A DNA stretch of 64,000 nucleotides from HXMU1420-13 sp034669965 (GCA_034669965.1 JAXMOK010000005.1:101692-165691); one strand, 5' to 3'. Shown: positions 9,855 through 18,367, counted from the first letter of the stretch. Notes: generated by a model not told the origin, from the letters alone. Translations and numbers: made by a program.

Positions 9855-9890
9855 TAATTAGCTGATTTCTTTTTTAGATTCATCCAGTGG

Positions 9891-9910
9891 GGTCGTAGCA
9901 TGCAACGACC
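9891..9910. repeat. REP-like palindrome, imperfect copy
   Basis: An imperfect 20-bp palindrome, GGTCGTAGCATGCAACGACC, preceded by TCATCCAGTGG. A second copy with the same left flank lies 127 bp downstream (10018-10037). Both are in the gap between the tricorn-like gene and a convergent small gene. They could be transcription end structures or REP-type repeats; no RAYT transposase is in the window. Confidence 0.6.
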
Positions 9911-10017
9911 TTATATATTCAATCTTGAAATGGATTTTTCCTTAGAGGCAGCGATGTGTTCCTTTAAATTGAGAAGTATTCGTTTGGATTCGAATAAGTA
10001 TTCATTTTCATCCAGTG

Positions 10018-10037
10018 GGTCGTAGCATGCTACGACC
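10018..10037. repeat. REP-like palindrome, perfect 20 bp
   Basis: GGTCGTAGCATGCTACGACC equals its own reverse complement and is preceded by TTCATCCAGTG, as at 9891. It can form a hairpin or cruciform. It lies between convergent genes, where REP-like elements and bidirectional terminators are common, but no T-tract follows on either side. Confidence 0.65.
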
Positions 10038-10089
10038 GTACTGTTTTGAAGAATGGGATTCTCATTTATTGAGATAGCAAGAAATTAGG

Positions 10090-10515
10090 CTATTTCTCAA
10101 AGATGGCTAAGCCCCAATAGCATGGCTCTACCGAGCAGGCATACATCGAAATTTCAATTTGATATCGTCCCGAGCTGGTAGGCGTGTAATAGATCAATGG
10201 AAAATCGTCATCTTCGATGTCGCTATCGATTTCTTCTCCTGAATTATCCCGAAGATATAGATCAAGATCGTTACAATCTTCATCGCAAAAACCACGAATT
10301 AAATAGTCTTTGCTGCTATCTAAATAAAACGTCCAGGTATTGTCTTGATCCTCTCCAATGGCTCCGATAATATAATTTTTCATTGAGTAGCCGTTTTCGG
10401 ATGCCGAATCAAACGAATTCTGGATCTGCGTCCAAACAATTTCTGTGTATGATTGTGCATAAAGTGAGCCTGTGCAAACTAGACCCACGATCATCATTGC
10501 CAGAAAGTTTTTCAT
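10090..10515 (-). CDS. Secreted protein with a PPC-like beta-sandwich
   Basis: A 141-residue protein with a signal peptide (MKNFLAMMIVGLVCTGSLYAQ). The mature part looks like a bacterial pre-peptidase C-terminal (PPC) domain: TWTFYLDSSKDYLIRGFCD, then NDLDLYLRDNSGEEI, then YYTPTSSGRYQIEI and WGLAIFE. Four cysteines (CDEDC and CSVEPC) could form two disulfides. No catalytic domain is attached, so it is a free-standing secreted PPC-like protein of unknown role. It lies upstream of, and on the same strand as, nothing obvious; the phosphomutase gene ends 50 bp before it begins. Confidence 0.7.
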   Translation of the reverse strand: MKNFLAMMIVGLVCTGSLYAQSYTEIVWTQIQNSFDSASENGYSMKNYIIGAIGEDQDNTWTFYLDSSKDYLIRGFCDEDCNDLDLYLRDNSGEEIDSDIEDDDFPLIYYTPTSSGRYQIEISMYACSVEPCYWGLAIFEK

Positions 10516-10564
10516 ATGTACCCCGTTAAGTGTTTGTTGGTTTTAAAGTAACAGAAAGTTGGGA

Positions 10565-12301
10565 TTATTCAACTCCCAGATCCTTTAATAAAACAGTGAT
10601 TTTTTGATCTAATTTTTCTGCCTGAAGTGGGTAATCGTCGCGCGAGTCAAGCTCACCATTCACACTGCAGTAGAATTTGATTTTCGGCTCTGTGCCAGAA
10701 GGTCGGGCCGAAATGATACTTCCATCATCGGTGATAAACTGTAAAACGTTTGATGTAGGTAAATTAGTGGATTCAGATTTTCCAGTATCTTGAAAATGCA
10801 CGGTTTGAGTTTGATAATCTTTTAACACAGTAACCGGCGAACCACCTAATATTTTGGGTGGATTTGCTCGAAAATTGGCCATCATTTGCTGAATTTCTTC
10901 AGCCCCGGATTTCCCTTTTTTGGTAACAGAAATTAGCTTCTCACGGAAAAATCCGTGCTCAACGTACATATCTAACAAAGCTTCGTACAAACTACTGCCT
11001 TGGTCTTTGTAGTAGGCCGCCATTTCAGCAATAATCACTGCAGATACAATCGCATCTTTATCCCGAACATGTTCACCCACTAAATAACCATAACTCTCTT
11101 CTCCACCAACAATAAAAGTCTTTTTGCCTTCCAGTTCGGTGATCAATTCACCGATATATTTGAAACCGGTTAGCGTGTTAAAACACTCAACGCCATAGGA
11201 AGCCGCAATCCGATCGATGAGGTAACTGGTAACTATGGTTTTAACGATATACTCTTTACCGGTGAGTTTCCCTGCTTTTTTCCATGCCGTAAGCATGTAG
11301 TTAATAATCAGCGTGCCGGTCATATTACCGTTGAACAACATCCATTCGCCTTTATCATCTTTAACGGCAATTCCAACCCGATCTGCATCAGGATCGGTTG
11401 CCATAACCAGCTCGGCATCGATTTCTTTGGCTTTGCTCATGGCCATGCTTAGAGCGTCTTCTTCTTCCGGATTTGGATAGACAACGGTTGGGAAGTTTCC
11501 GTCGATTACCATCTGCTCTTCTACCACATTTACGTTGGTAAACCCATAGGCTTTGAGTGCAGGTATTGCCATAATCCCGGTTCCATGGATAGGAGAGAAA
11601 ACGATGTTCAAATCGTTTTGGCGCTGGATTGCATCTTTAGAAACAGACAATTTTACCAGCTCATCAATGTATTTTTTATCAATTTCTTCGCCGATAGCTT
11701 CGATAAGATCCGGATTTCCTTCAAACTTAATTTCTTCTACCGAAGCAATCTTCTGCACCTCTTCCATCACCATTTTATCGTAAGGCGAAACGAACTGACC
11801 GCCATCGTTTCCATAGGCTTTAAAGCCATTATATTCTTTCGGGTTGTGAGATGCGGTTAGCACCACACCACTTTGGCAATTCAACTCTCGAATGGCATAA
11901 GAAAGCTCTGGTGTTGGGCGCAAGCCGTCAAAAAAGTACACTTTAATTCCATTGGCAGAGAATACATCAGCCACAACTCGTGCAAGCGTATCCGAATTAT
12001 TTCGACAATCATGCGCAATGGCTACTTTAATTTCCTGGTTTGGGTACTCATTTTTTAGGAAGTTGGAAAGCCCCTGGGTAGCCATTCCAAAGGTGTATTT
12101 ATTCACCCGATTAGACCCAACACCCATAATACCACGTAACCCACCGGTACCAAATTCAAGGTCTTTATAGAATGCATCGGTTAGCTCGGTGTAGGCTTCA
12201 TTCTCTAACATCGAACGAATTTCCGATTTAGTTTCTTCGTCATAGCCTCCGTCAAGCCATTGATTAATTTTTTCTTCGACCGATTTTTCCAGATTACCCA
12301 T
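10565..12301 (-). CDS. Phosphoglucomutase/phosphomannomutase
   Basis: A 578-residue cytoplasmic alpha-D-phosphohexomutase that interconverts hexose 1- and 6-phosphates. All family signatures are visible: the substrate loop FGTGGLRG (residues 50-57), the phosphoserine loop TASHNP with S151, the metal-binding DPDADRVGIA, the sugar-specificity loop GGEESYGYLVG and the phosphate-binding RPSGTEPKIKFY near the C-terminus. The length and the N-terminal KINQWLDGG segment fit the PgcA-type phosphoglucomutase subgroup. It feeds glycogen, nucleotide-sugar and envelope polysaccharide synthesis. The ATG is at 12301, and a possible -7 box lies upstream. Confidence 0.95.
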   Translation of the reverse strand: MGNLEKSVEEKINQWLDGGYDEETKSEIRSMLENEAYTELTDAFYKDLEFGTGGLRGIMGVGSNRVNKYTFGMATQGLSNFLKNEYPNQEIKVAIAHDCRNNSDTLARVVADVFSANGIKVYFFDGLRPTPELSYAIRELNCQSGVVLTASHNPKEYNGFKAYGNDGGQFVSPYDKMVMEEVQKIASVEEIKFEGNPDLIEAIGEEIDKKYIDELVKLSVSKDAIQRQNDLNIVFSPIHGTGIMAIPALKAYGFTNVNVVEEQMVIDGNFPTVVYPNPEEEDALSMAMSKAKEIDAELVMATDPDADRVGIAVKDDKGEWMLFNGNMTGTLIINYMLTAWKKAGKLTGKEYIVKTIVTSYLIDRIAASYGVECFNTLTGFKYIGELITELEGKKTFIVGGEESYGYLVGEHVRDKDAIVSAVIIAEMAAYYKDQGSSLYEALLDMYVEHGFFREKLISVTKKGKSGAEEIQQMMANFRANPPKILGGSPVTVLKDYQTQTVHFQDTGKSESTNLPTSNVLQFITDDGSIISARPSGTEPKIKFYCSVNGELDSRDDYPLQAEKLDQKITVLLKDLGVE

Positions 12302-12333
12302 GTAGTTGAAAGATTGATTTAAAATTGCTACCT

Positions 12334-12341
12334 CAAATATA
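12334..12341 (-). promoter_or_regulatory. Possible -7 box (TATATTTG) for the phosphomutase gene
   Basis: On the minus strand this reads TATATTTG, matching the TAnnTTTG -7 element known for the primary sigma factor of Bacteroidota, 33-40 bp before the start codon. I could not see a convincing TTTG -33 element at the expected distance, so the call is tentative. Confidence 0.3.
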
Positions 12342-12538
12342 GAAATATATGCGTTATTAGATAGCTGTGAATCGTTTTAGATTGTAATGCGTCAGTAAAT
12401 ATTTTATTGATTTAATAAGGCTCAACTATAGTTTAGGCTTCGAAAAATAGACATGCTGTTTTTTTGCTAAGAAGAGCACATTTTGGCTACCTTATTTAAC
12501 TATTCAAAATCTCGGTTGAAATTTAATTTTTGGTACCA

Positions 12539-13459
12539 ATGAATCGTCTTTTTCTAAACATGCTGGTTATTATTGCATCAGCAGGATTGTTATTAGCTTG
12601 TAGCACGTCAAAGCAAACCGCAACGGCAACCAATACCAGCGAGACATCAAATCAAGAAGATGTAACCTTAAACGACACAAGAGATAAGAAAGAAATTGAA
12701 GAGCTGTTCTGGGCTCGGCGTGATAGCACAAAATTGAATTACGCCCAAGCCGATGTGGAGTTTATGCAAGGCATGATCGGGCATCACTCGCAGGCATTGA
12801 TTATGTCGAGCCTGGCTAAACCAAACAACGCCAGTAAGTCGGTACAAACCCTGGCGGCGCGTATTATTAACGCACAGAAAGATGAAATTGCCATAATGCA
12901 AAGCTGGCTCAGCGATCGAAACGAAATGGTACCACAAGTTACCATCGATGGGTTGAATCTGATTTTAACACCGGGGAAAACGCCTTCACTTACTTTTAAT
13001 CAGGAAGCTGTTGTGCACAGAATGCATGAACAGTTAGGGCATGGTGATCATCACACTAAAAAAGCCGATGAAAAGCCGGAAGAAATGCGCGATAAGATGC
13101 ATGCTGATATGGACAAAGAGCTCAATAAATCGTCGCATATGGGGCATATGGCCAACAATGGGATGGGTGGAATGGACGGAATGATGCACGATCATTCTGA
13201 TATGCCGGGTATGCTAAATCAAACTCAGCTCGAAGAACTAGCAATGACGAAAGGCAAGGATTTTGATCGTCTGTTTCTCAGATACATGATTCAACATCAT
13301 GCCGGAGCTATTACGATGGTAAATGATCTGGTGAGAACAGATGGAGCAGCGCAGGAAGTAAGTATCGGGAAACTTGCTGGCGACATCAACGTAGATCAAA
13401 AAACTGAAATTGAACGAATGCGTCTTATGCTAATGCAAATCATGCAAACAGAGCAGTAA
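12539..13459 (+). CDS. DUF305 lipoprotein, His/Met-rich
   Basis: A 306-residue lipoprotein from ATG 12539, chosen because it begins the signal peptide directly (lipobox LLLAC). It carries the paired DUF305 motifs FMQGMIGHHSQALIMSSLA and FLRYMIQHHAGAITM. Between them is a His/Met-rich insert (HGDHH, SHMGHM, GGMDGMMHDHSDMPGM). DUF305 folds as a ferritin-like four-helix bundle and is often found near copper or silver handling genes. The insert resembles copper-binding Met/His motifs, so periplasmic metal binding is a reasonable inference. It is followed 53 bp later by the LVIVD lipoprotein gene, probably in the same operon. Confidence 0.92.
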   Translation: MNRLFLNMLVIIASAGLLLACSTSKQTATATNTSETSNQEDVTLNDTRDKKEIEELFWARRDSTKLNYAQADVEFMQGMIGHHSQALIMSSLAKPNNASKSVQTLAARIINAQKDEIAIMQSWLSDRNEMVPQVTIDGLNLILTPGKTPSLTFNQEAVVHRMHEQLGHGDHHTKKADEKPEEMRDKMHADMDKELNKSSHMGHMANNGMGGMDGMMHDHSDMPGMLNQTQLEELAMTKGKDFDRLFLRYMIQHHAGAITMVNDLVRTDGAAQEVSIGKLAGDINVDQKTEIERMRLMLMQIMQTEQ

Positions 13460-13512
13460 GAGTAGGGTAACACACAATATTTCAACAATCAACAATAACT
13501 AAAAGGACAAGT

Positions 13513-15522
13513 ATGAATCATACTTCTACCAAAGAACGGCTGTTCGGATTTACAAAATTATCCGTAATTGCCGGGGCACTGCTAATCAGCTATGCCTGTT
13601 CATCGTCATCGGAAGTAACGATGGCGCCGTTTACAGCTCCGGAAGTAGCTCCAATCGAAGACGCAAATATTCCAACTCCTGACCCTCGTGTGGGCTTAGA
13701 AGCCGGACTTTTTGATGCCGAACAAGCTTACTGGAACATAGAGCGATTATCGCAAACACCGCCACCGGATAAGTTTGTGGGTAAAACCAATTCCGATTTA
13801 GCCTTTCAAGGCAATTATGTATTTCAGGGAAATTACAATGGGGTTATTATTTGGGATATCACCGATCCTAAAAACCCTATATTGGTAAACGACTACGAAT
13901 GTCCTGCTTCTCAAAGTGATGTTTCTGTGTACGGAAACTTGATGTTTGTATCGGGTGAAGGCCTGGAAGGACGTATCGATTGCGGTACGGAAGGCATCAA
14001 CCAGGCAGTGAGCGAAGACCGCCTTCGTGGTATTCGAATTTTCGATATCACCGATATTCAAAACCCGGTTTACGTTTCCAATGTGCAAACTTGCCGTGGT
14101 TCGCACACTCATTCTGTATTGAAAGACCCTAACGATGACGAAAACATCTACGTGTACGTTTCTGGTTCATACGTTGTACGTCCTGACGAAGAATTACCCG
14201 GCTGTTCTGATTTACAACCGGAAGAAGATCCAAACTCTGCACTTTTCCGTATCGAGGTAATCAAAGTACCTTTAGATAGCCCGGAAGATGCAGCTATCGT
14301 TAGCTCTCCTCGAATTTTCGAAAATCTGGAAGAGCCTCCAACTCACGGTTTAGCTCCTGCCGATATTGCTGCCTTAGAAGCTGCCAAAGCTGCCGGCAAA
14401 TTCACTTTTAAATTTGGTGGAACAGAGCGTGTACTACCTGATGGTTTTGCCAGAAACTTATTGAACTCAATTGTTCAAGAACGAGGTGGTGAAGGCGCAC
14501 CAACAGCAGAAGATACCGTAGCTTTAGCTGGTTCGCTTCAAGCGCGTATCGAAGCCATGTTCGGTGGTGGAAACGATGACGAAACTCGTCGCCGTGGACC
14601 GGATCAGTGTCACGATATTACTCTTTACCCTGAAATCGGCTTAGCAGGTGGTGCTTGCGAAGGCTACGGTTTATTGCTCGACATCAGCGATCCTGCAAAC
14701 CCTGTACGTATTGATGCAGTTGCTGATTCTAACTTTGCATACTGGCATTCAGCTACGTTTAGTAATGATGGAGAAACTGTGATCTTCACTGATGAGTGGG
14801 GCGGCGGTGGCGGACCAAAATGCCGCGAGAGCGACCCGTACGAGTGGGGAGCAAATGCGATCTTTACCATCGAAGATGGCGAAATGATTTTCAAAGAGTA
14901 CTACAAAATGCCTGCTGCTCAAACAGTATTTGAAAACTGTGTAGCGCATAACGGATCATTGATTCCTGTTCCGGATCGCGACATTATGGTTCAATCTTGG
15001 TACCAAGGTGGTATTTCTATTTTTGATTTCACCGATCCTGCAAACCCAACTGAAATTGCTTTTCACGATTACGGTCCTGTAAACGGTGAAGCGATGGCAA
15101 GCGGCGGTAGCTGGAGTGTGTATTGGTACAACGGTGTGATTGTGAACTCAGAAATCGCGCGTGGTTTAGATATTTTCGATCTTAAGCCAAGTCCGTTTAT
15201 TACTGAGAACGAAATTGCAGCAGCTAAAACTGTGAAGTGGGATTACCTGAATGCCCAAGGTCAGCCAAAAATGGTATGGCCAAACACCTTCCATTTAGCC
15301 AAAGCTTATGTTGATCAATTAGATCGTGACAACAGCGTATCTGATACTGCTGTGATGGCTTTCCGACAAGGCATTGCTAATGCTGAAGCAACTCCGGCTA
15401 AAAAGCGTGGTAAAATGCTTGCTCGTTTAGCGGATGAAGTTGCTGATCACGCTTCGATGAGTTCCGACTCAGACAAAGTGCAGAAGTTAGCAGAAGCTCT
15501 TCGTGGCATAGCTTCTATGTAA
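13513..15522 (+). CDS. LVIVD-repeat lipoprotein
   Basis: A 669-residue lipoprotein (signal, then SYACSSS) with LVIVD-type beta-propeller repeats: NYNGVIIWDITDPKNPILV, GIRIFDITDIQNPVYV, LLLDISDPANPVRI, GISIFDFTDPANPTEI and a final GLDIFDL. Conserved HTHSV, CHDI and AHNGS motifs sit on blade loops and could bind metal. A helical tail of about 100 residues (from around NSVSDTAVMAFRQG) follows. It has a good ribosome-binding site (AAAGGAC), lies downstream of the DUF305 gene and is closed by a strong terminator. The molecular function of this family is not established. Confidence 0.9.
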   Translation: MNHTSTKERLFGFTKLSVIAGALLISYACSSSSEVTMAPFTAPEVAPIEDANIPTPDPRVGLEAGLFDAEQAYWNIERLSQTPPPDKFVGKTNSDLAFQGNYVFQGNYNGVIIWDITDPKNPILVNDYECPASQSDVSVYGNLMFVSGEGLEGRIDCGTEGINQAVSEDRLRGIRIFDITDIQNPVYVSNVQTCRGSHTHSVLKDPNDDENIYVYVSGSYVVRPDEELPGCSDLQPEEDPNSALFRIEVIKVPLDSPEDAAIVSSPRIFENLEEPPTHGLAPADIAALEAAKAAGKFTFKFGGTERVLPDGFARNLLNSIVQERGGEGAPTAEDTVALAGSLQARIEAMFGGGNDDETRRRGPDQCHDITLYPEIGLAGGACEGYGLLLDISDPANPVRIDAVADSNFAYWHSATFSNDGETVIFTDEWGGGGGPKCRESDPYEWGANAIFTIEDGEMIFKEYYKMPAAQTVFENCVAHNGSLIPVPDRDIMVQSWYQGGISIFDFTDPANPTEIAFHDYGPVNGEAMASGGSWSVYWYNGVIVNSEIARGLDIFDLKPSPFITENEIAAAKTVKWDYLNAQGQPKMVWPNTFHLAKAYVDQLDRDNSVSDTAVMAFRQGIANAEATPAKKRGKMLARLADEVADHASMSSDSDKVQKLAEALRGIASM

Positions 15523-15547
15523 GCAACCTCTGAATTTCAGATAGTAA

Positions 15548-15579
15548 AAATCCCGCTCTTTGTTAAAAGAGCGGGATTT
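15548..15579 (+). terminator. Rho-independent terminator after the LVIVD gene
   Basis: A perfect 13-bp inverted repeat (AAATCCCGCTCTT with AAGAGCGGGATTT) separated by six bases and followed by a T-rich run. It ends the DUF305-LVIVD transcription unit. Confidence 0.9.
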
Positions 15580-15739
15580 TTTTATTTAAAACGGTCTTTT
15601 GCTCAGTTTTAATCTGTGGGCTGATCATTTCGATCATTATAAACCACATAAAAACTTAGTAGTATTTAGCTGATGCAGAAATAATCGTCATCGCAGTTCC
15701 CAATCCAAATCAGATTGAAAACCAAGATAACTATCGAAA

Positions 15740-16135
15740 TTACTTAGGCTGAATGGGTGCTTTTTTAAATCTGCCCCAGGCAATAAATACAGCAAGGGCA
15801 AACAGTACAATATTGGGGATAAAAGCTTCGCTTTGTGTAAAATGATAGATGGAAGCCAATACCATTACGATGCTAATCCCAAGTGCTGCTAAAGGTGTAA
15901 GAATGGGTTTAATTCTAAGCAAAGCCGGGAGTATTAAGCCAATTGCTCCGAGCAATTCACTGATTCCAATAAAGAATACCATCCATTCGGGAAAGTAATT
16001 CACGAACGACATCCCATTTTCTGCCAGTTCAGCGATAGGAGTTGTAAGTTTCATGATGCCGGCCATTAGAAAAGCTACGGCTAATAAGCTTTGTGCTATC
16101 CACAAAGAAATGTTGAGTGTTTTTGATTGATTCAT
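15740..16135 (-). CDS. DoxX-family membrane protein
   Basis: A 131-residue integral membrane protein with four helices, matching the DoxX family: AQSLLAVAFLMAGIMKL, then MSFVNYFPEWMVFFIGISELLGAIGLILP, ILTPLAALGISIVMVLAS and PNIVLFALAVFIAWGRF. DoxX proteins are linked to quinone or redox functions and oxidative stress, without one agreed activity. I start at ATG 16135; the longer open frame to 16204 begins with a hydrophilic stretch that does not fit the family. The Crp-like regulator upstream on the same strand (16229-16764) may control it. Confidence 0.88.
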   Translation of the reverse strand: MNQSKTLNISLWIAQSLLAVAFLMAGIMKLTTPIAELAENGMSFVNYFPEWMVFFIGISELLGAIGLILPALLRIKPILTPLAALGISIVMVLASIYHFTQSEAFIPNIVLFALAVFIAWGRFKKAPIQPK

Positions 16136-16228
16136 ATCCTTGATTGTTTTGTTTAACCGGAAACAAAGGTCAGGCATAGAGCAACCAATCCCATTAATGT
16201 ACATTAAGAAATGAGGGCGGTGTGCGAG

Positions 16229-16702
16229 TTACTTTTTGAGCGCTTTGGCCCTTTTTGCCGCGGATAGTGCTTCAGGGGTGATACCCAGGTAGGAGGCAAT
16301 CAGTTTTTGCGGCACTCGTTGTACGATATCCGGATAGGTTCTGATAAAATGTTCGTAGCGTTGGATAGCAGTAGCACTCATCAACATGATGATTCGGTTT
16401 TGTAGAACCCCTAATCGTTTAATTAATTTTTCTGAATCAACATCCGTGATGGTTAGATCAACCTTCTCAGTTGAAAGAACAACCGAATCCTCTAACGCAT
16501 CGATAAACAATTCACAGGGGGTATCCGGCGATTGGTTATCTGCAATAATCCAGTTTTCCGGCGCAAACATATAAATATGTTCTTTCCCTTTTTCGTCGAT
16601 GGAATAACTACGCAACAAGCCCGATTCAACTTGATAAACCTTGGTGTTAACCTCACCTTTTCTTTGAAGGATGTGCCCTTTTTTTACTTCAAGTTTAATC
16701 AA
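16229..16702 (-). CDS. Crp/Fnr-family regulator, N-terminus apparently frameshifted
   Basis: 157 residues of a Bacteroidota-type Crp/Fnr regulator: a cyclic-nucleotide-binding fold (KGEVNTKVYQVESGLLRSYS, then FAPENWIIADNQS) and the C-terminal HTH (VPQKLIASYLGITPEALS). The frame is open only from a TTG at 16702, and a stop lies five codons upstream, leaving the domain about 20-25 residues short. A second frame starting at ATG 16764 (MLKTATAH...LKTHQK) ends exactly where this one begins. Restoring one A in the A5 run near 16704-16708 joins them into a normal-length protein. It is either a sequencing error or a disrupted gene, and it probably regulates the adjacent doxX-like gene. Confidence 0.8.
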   Translation of the reverse strand: MIKLEVKKGHILQRKGEVNTKVYQVESGLLRSYSIDEKGKEHIYMFAPENWIIADNQSPDTPCELFIDALEDSVVLSTEKVDLTITDVDSEKLIKRLGVLQNRIIMLMSATAIQRYEHFIRTYPDIVQRVPQKLIASYLGITPEALSAAKRAKALKK

Positions 16703-16862
16703 GATTTTTGGTGGGTTTTAAGGTGGGAATGGTCTCGTGTATGAGCAGTAGCGGTTTTTAACATCCTAACTTTTCGATTTATTACTAAGCTTAAATTTAT
16801 AAAATTCAAGTACGATTAAGCAGTTTGGCCACTATTTTTTATATACGTTGATGTAGCCAGCT

Positions 16863-17129
16863 TTAATGCTTATCAATAATAAATGCTTTTTTAAGTTGTC
16901 TTTTTACATAGAGAGATCGAACTACTCCAATAATAATAATTACAAAAGAAGCTATTAGGAAGAAATAACCCAGACCCATAAGATTTTCTAACATATCAAT
17001 TTTAATTATGGCCAATCCTGAACTCAAAAGGACAGCAAAAGTCCGAAAATAAGCTAAGAATGTTCGCTCATTCGCTAATTTGGTTCTTTGTAATGCGAGG
17101 TAATCTGTTCCGCTGATTTCAATATTCAT
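16863..17129 (-). CDS. DUF202 small membrane protein
   Basis: 88 residues with the DUF202/YidH signature LALQRTKLANERTFLAYFRT at the N-terminus, followed by two membrane helices (about residues 29-45 and 51-70) and a basic tail. The DUF202 family is a widespread inner-membrane protein of unknown function. It stands alone at the border of the accessory island and has no visible operon partner. Confidence 0.85.
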   Translation of the reverse strand: MNIEISGTDYLALQRTKLANERTFLAYFRTFAVLLSSGLAIIKIDMLENLMGLGYFFLIASFVIIIIGVVRSLYVKRQLKKAFIIDKH

Positions 17130-17190
17130 TTAAGTAGCATTATAGTCGTTTAAATGGTTCAATTATAGGTAGTGTTTTTCTACTCTTAGC

Positions 17191-17321
17191 TAACGGTTTG
17201 GCTATGAGTAGTTGCGTGCTTTAGCACTTAACTTTGCAATTACACACGAAACTGAAAATCCGCAAGGATTTTTAGAAGTAGGCGAGAACAAGCAATTACT
17301 TCTAGCCATTGTTGTGCCACG
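17191..17321. repeat. attC-like imperfect palindrome 1
   Basis: The outer arms GGCTATGAGTAGTTGC (17200-17215) and GCAATTACTTCTAGCC (17292-17307) pair at 13 of 16 positions. The ends read CTAACGG on the left and CATTGTTGTGC on the right, close to the R-box rules of integron attC sites. Inside are small hairpins GTGCTTTAGCAC (17215-17226) and AAAATCC/GGATTTT (17255-17272). The right arm encodes the last residues of the nuclease fragment (WHNNG and its stop), as cassette genes often run into their recombination site. Confidence 0.55.
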
Positions 17322-18033
17322 TTTTTTTATTTCTTTTATGTTCATAAACCTCGATTCCTAATTGATTTTTTACAGCAATAAGGTTGTCAGGTAATTTATT
17401 TTCTAAAGCTAGTATTACTCGACTATTTGGTAAATGGTCATTAACTACTTGTTCAGCCTCTAATAAAGCTTTGTACTTTATACATTGAAATAGTCCTCTT
17501 TGAATATCGGCAGAGTTTGAAATATATGATTTTACCTCAATTCCAATTATCTCATCTTTATTTTTGAAAATTACATCTATCAAATCCATTGAAGGTAATT
17601 CGTATTCGGTAATTCCAATGAGTTTTGAAGAAAGTCCAAACAGTTCTGGATTAACTGCTATATAATTTTTAAAATCTTTATGTTGTTGACTTTCGCCTCC
17701 CGAATCATAATTTGGTCTAGGCTCCTTTAGTTTTTGGTCGAAGTCTGTTTCTAAAGGTTTTAAGTTTAGCTCGGATAATACCCAATACCAATCTTTGTAT
17801 AAATAGATGTCGGTAAGAATTTTATCGACTACTTTTCTTTTTTGACTTTTATTTAGCGATTGAAAATCAGAATATTCCATAAATTCATTAACTCCTGAGC
17901 CTGGAACTTCTTCTGATTTGTTTATAACCAGAAAGTTAATTATAGGTATTTTTTTATCGGTTTTCTTTTCTAAATCTTTTATCCAATTACCAACAGCTCC
18001 GAGTACATAATTTAAATTCCGAGCATTCGACAT
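17302..18033 (-). CDS. PD-(D/E)XK nuclease-like protein, C-terminal part of a broken gene
   Basis: 243 residues from the first ATG. A PD-(D/E)XK nuclease core is visible in the second half: E114 in GGESQQHKDF, D150 and D153 in LPSMDLIDVIF, and E166-x-K168 in IIGIEVKSY. Before it is a segment with NARNLNYVLGAVGNW and FLVINKSEEVPGSGV. The same frame stays open upstream to 18096 and encodes AEKPIFYSDLAQEIG, clearly part of this domain but without a start codon. Shifting one base in the A7 run at 18092-18098 fuses it to the 97-residue frame upstream. Probably one gene for a winged-helix plus nuclease protein, resembling Mrr-type restriction enzymes. It is AT-rich and orphan. Confidence 0.72.
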   Translation of the reverse strand: MSNARNLNYVLGAVGNWIKDLEKKTDKKIPIINFLVINKSEEVPGSGVNEFMEYSDFQSLNKSQKRKVVDKILTDIYLYKDWYWVLSELNLKPLETDFDQKLKEPRPNYDSGGESQQHKDFKNYIAVNPELFGLSSKLIGITEYELPSMDLIDVIFKNKDEIIGIEVKSYISNSADIQRGLFQCIKYKALLEAEQVVNDHLPNSRVILALENKLPDNLIAVKNQLGIEVYEHKRNKKTWHNNG

Positions 18034-18073
18034 TCCGATTTCTTGAGCTAAATCTGAATAGAATATTGGTTTT

Positions 18074-18367
18074 TCAGCTCTCGCTTGTTGATTTTTTTAA
18101 TGCAGCCTTAGGGTTGATAACAAGTAAATAATTCGCATTCCCATCCCATTCAATCTTGTTCTTTGCTTTAAGAGTTTGTAAGGCATTTCTAACATTTCGT
18201 TTCCATCTTTCCTGTTGATTATAGTCAGCTAATGGGTGAAAATCTCCAGATTCAAAGTGGTCTATGTTGTTTTCTACTATTTGATAAATTTCTGAAAGAT
18301 TAATCCAAGAATCTTTAGGAAGTTTTTCCAGTATTATTTTTCTAAAAGTTTCTTGTTTGGTAATCAT
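18074..18367 (-). CDS. Winged-helix-like N-terminal part of the same broken nuclease gene
   Basis: 97 residues: TFRKIILEKLPKDSWINLSEIYQIVE, then ERWKRNVRNALQTLKAKNKIEWDGNANYLLVI. This pattern resembles the winged-helix domain found at the N-terminus of Mrr-like and related restriction endonucleases. The frame ends shortly after an A7 run (18092-18098), and the downstream frame, which continues the protein, overlaps it. Read as one gene with a single-base shift, the product would be about 360 residues. Alternatives are a programmed frameshift or a genuine split gene. Confidence 0.6.
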   Translation of the reverse strand: MITKQETFRKIILEKLPKDSWINLSEIYQIVENNIDHFESGDFHPLADYNQQERWKRNVRNALQTLKAKNKIEWDGNANYLLVINPKAALKKSTSES

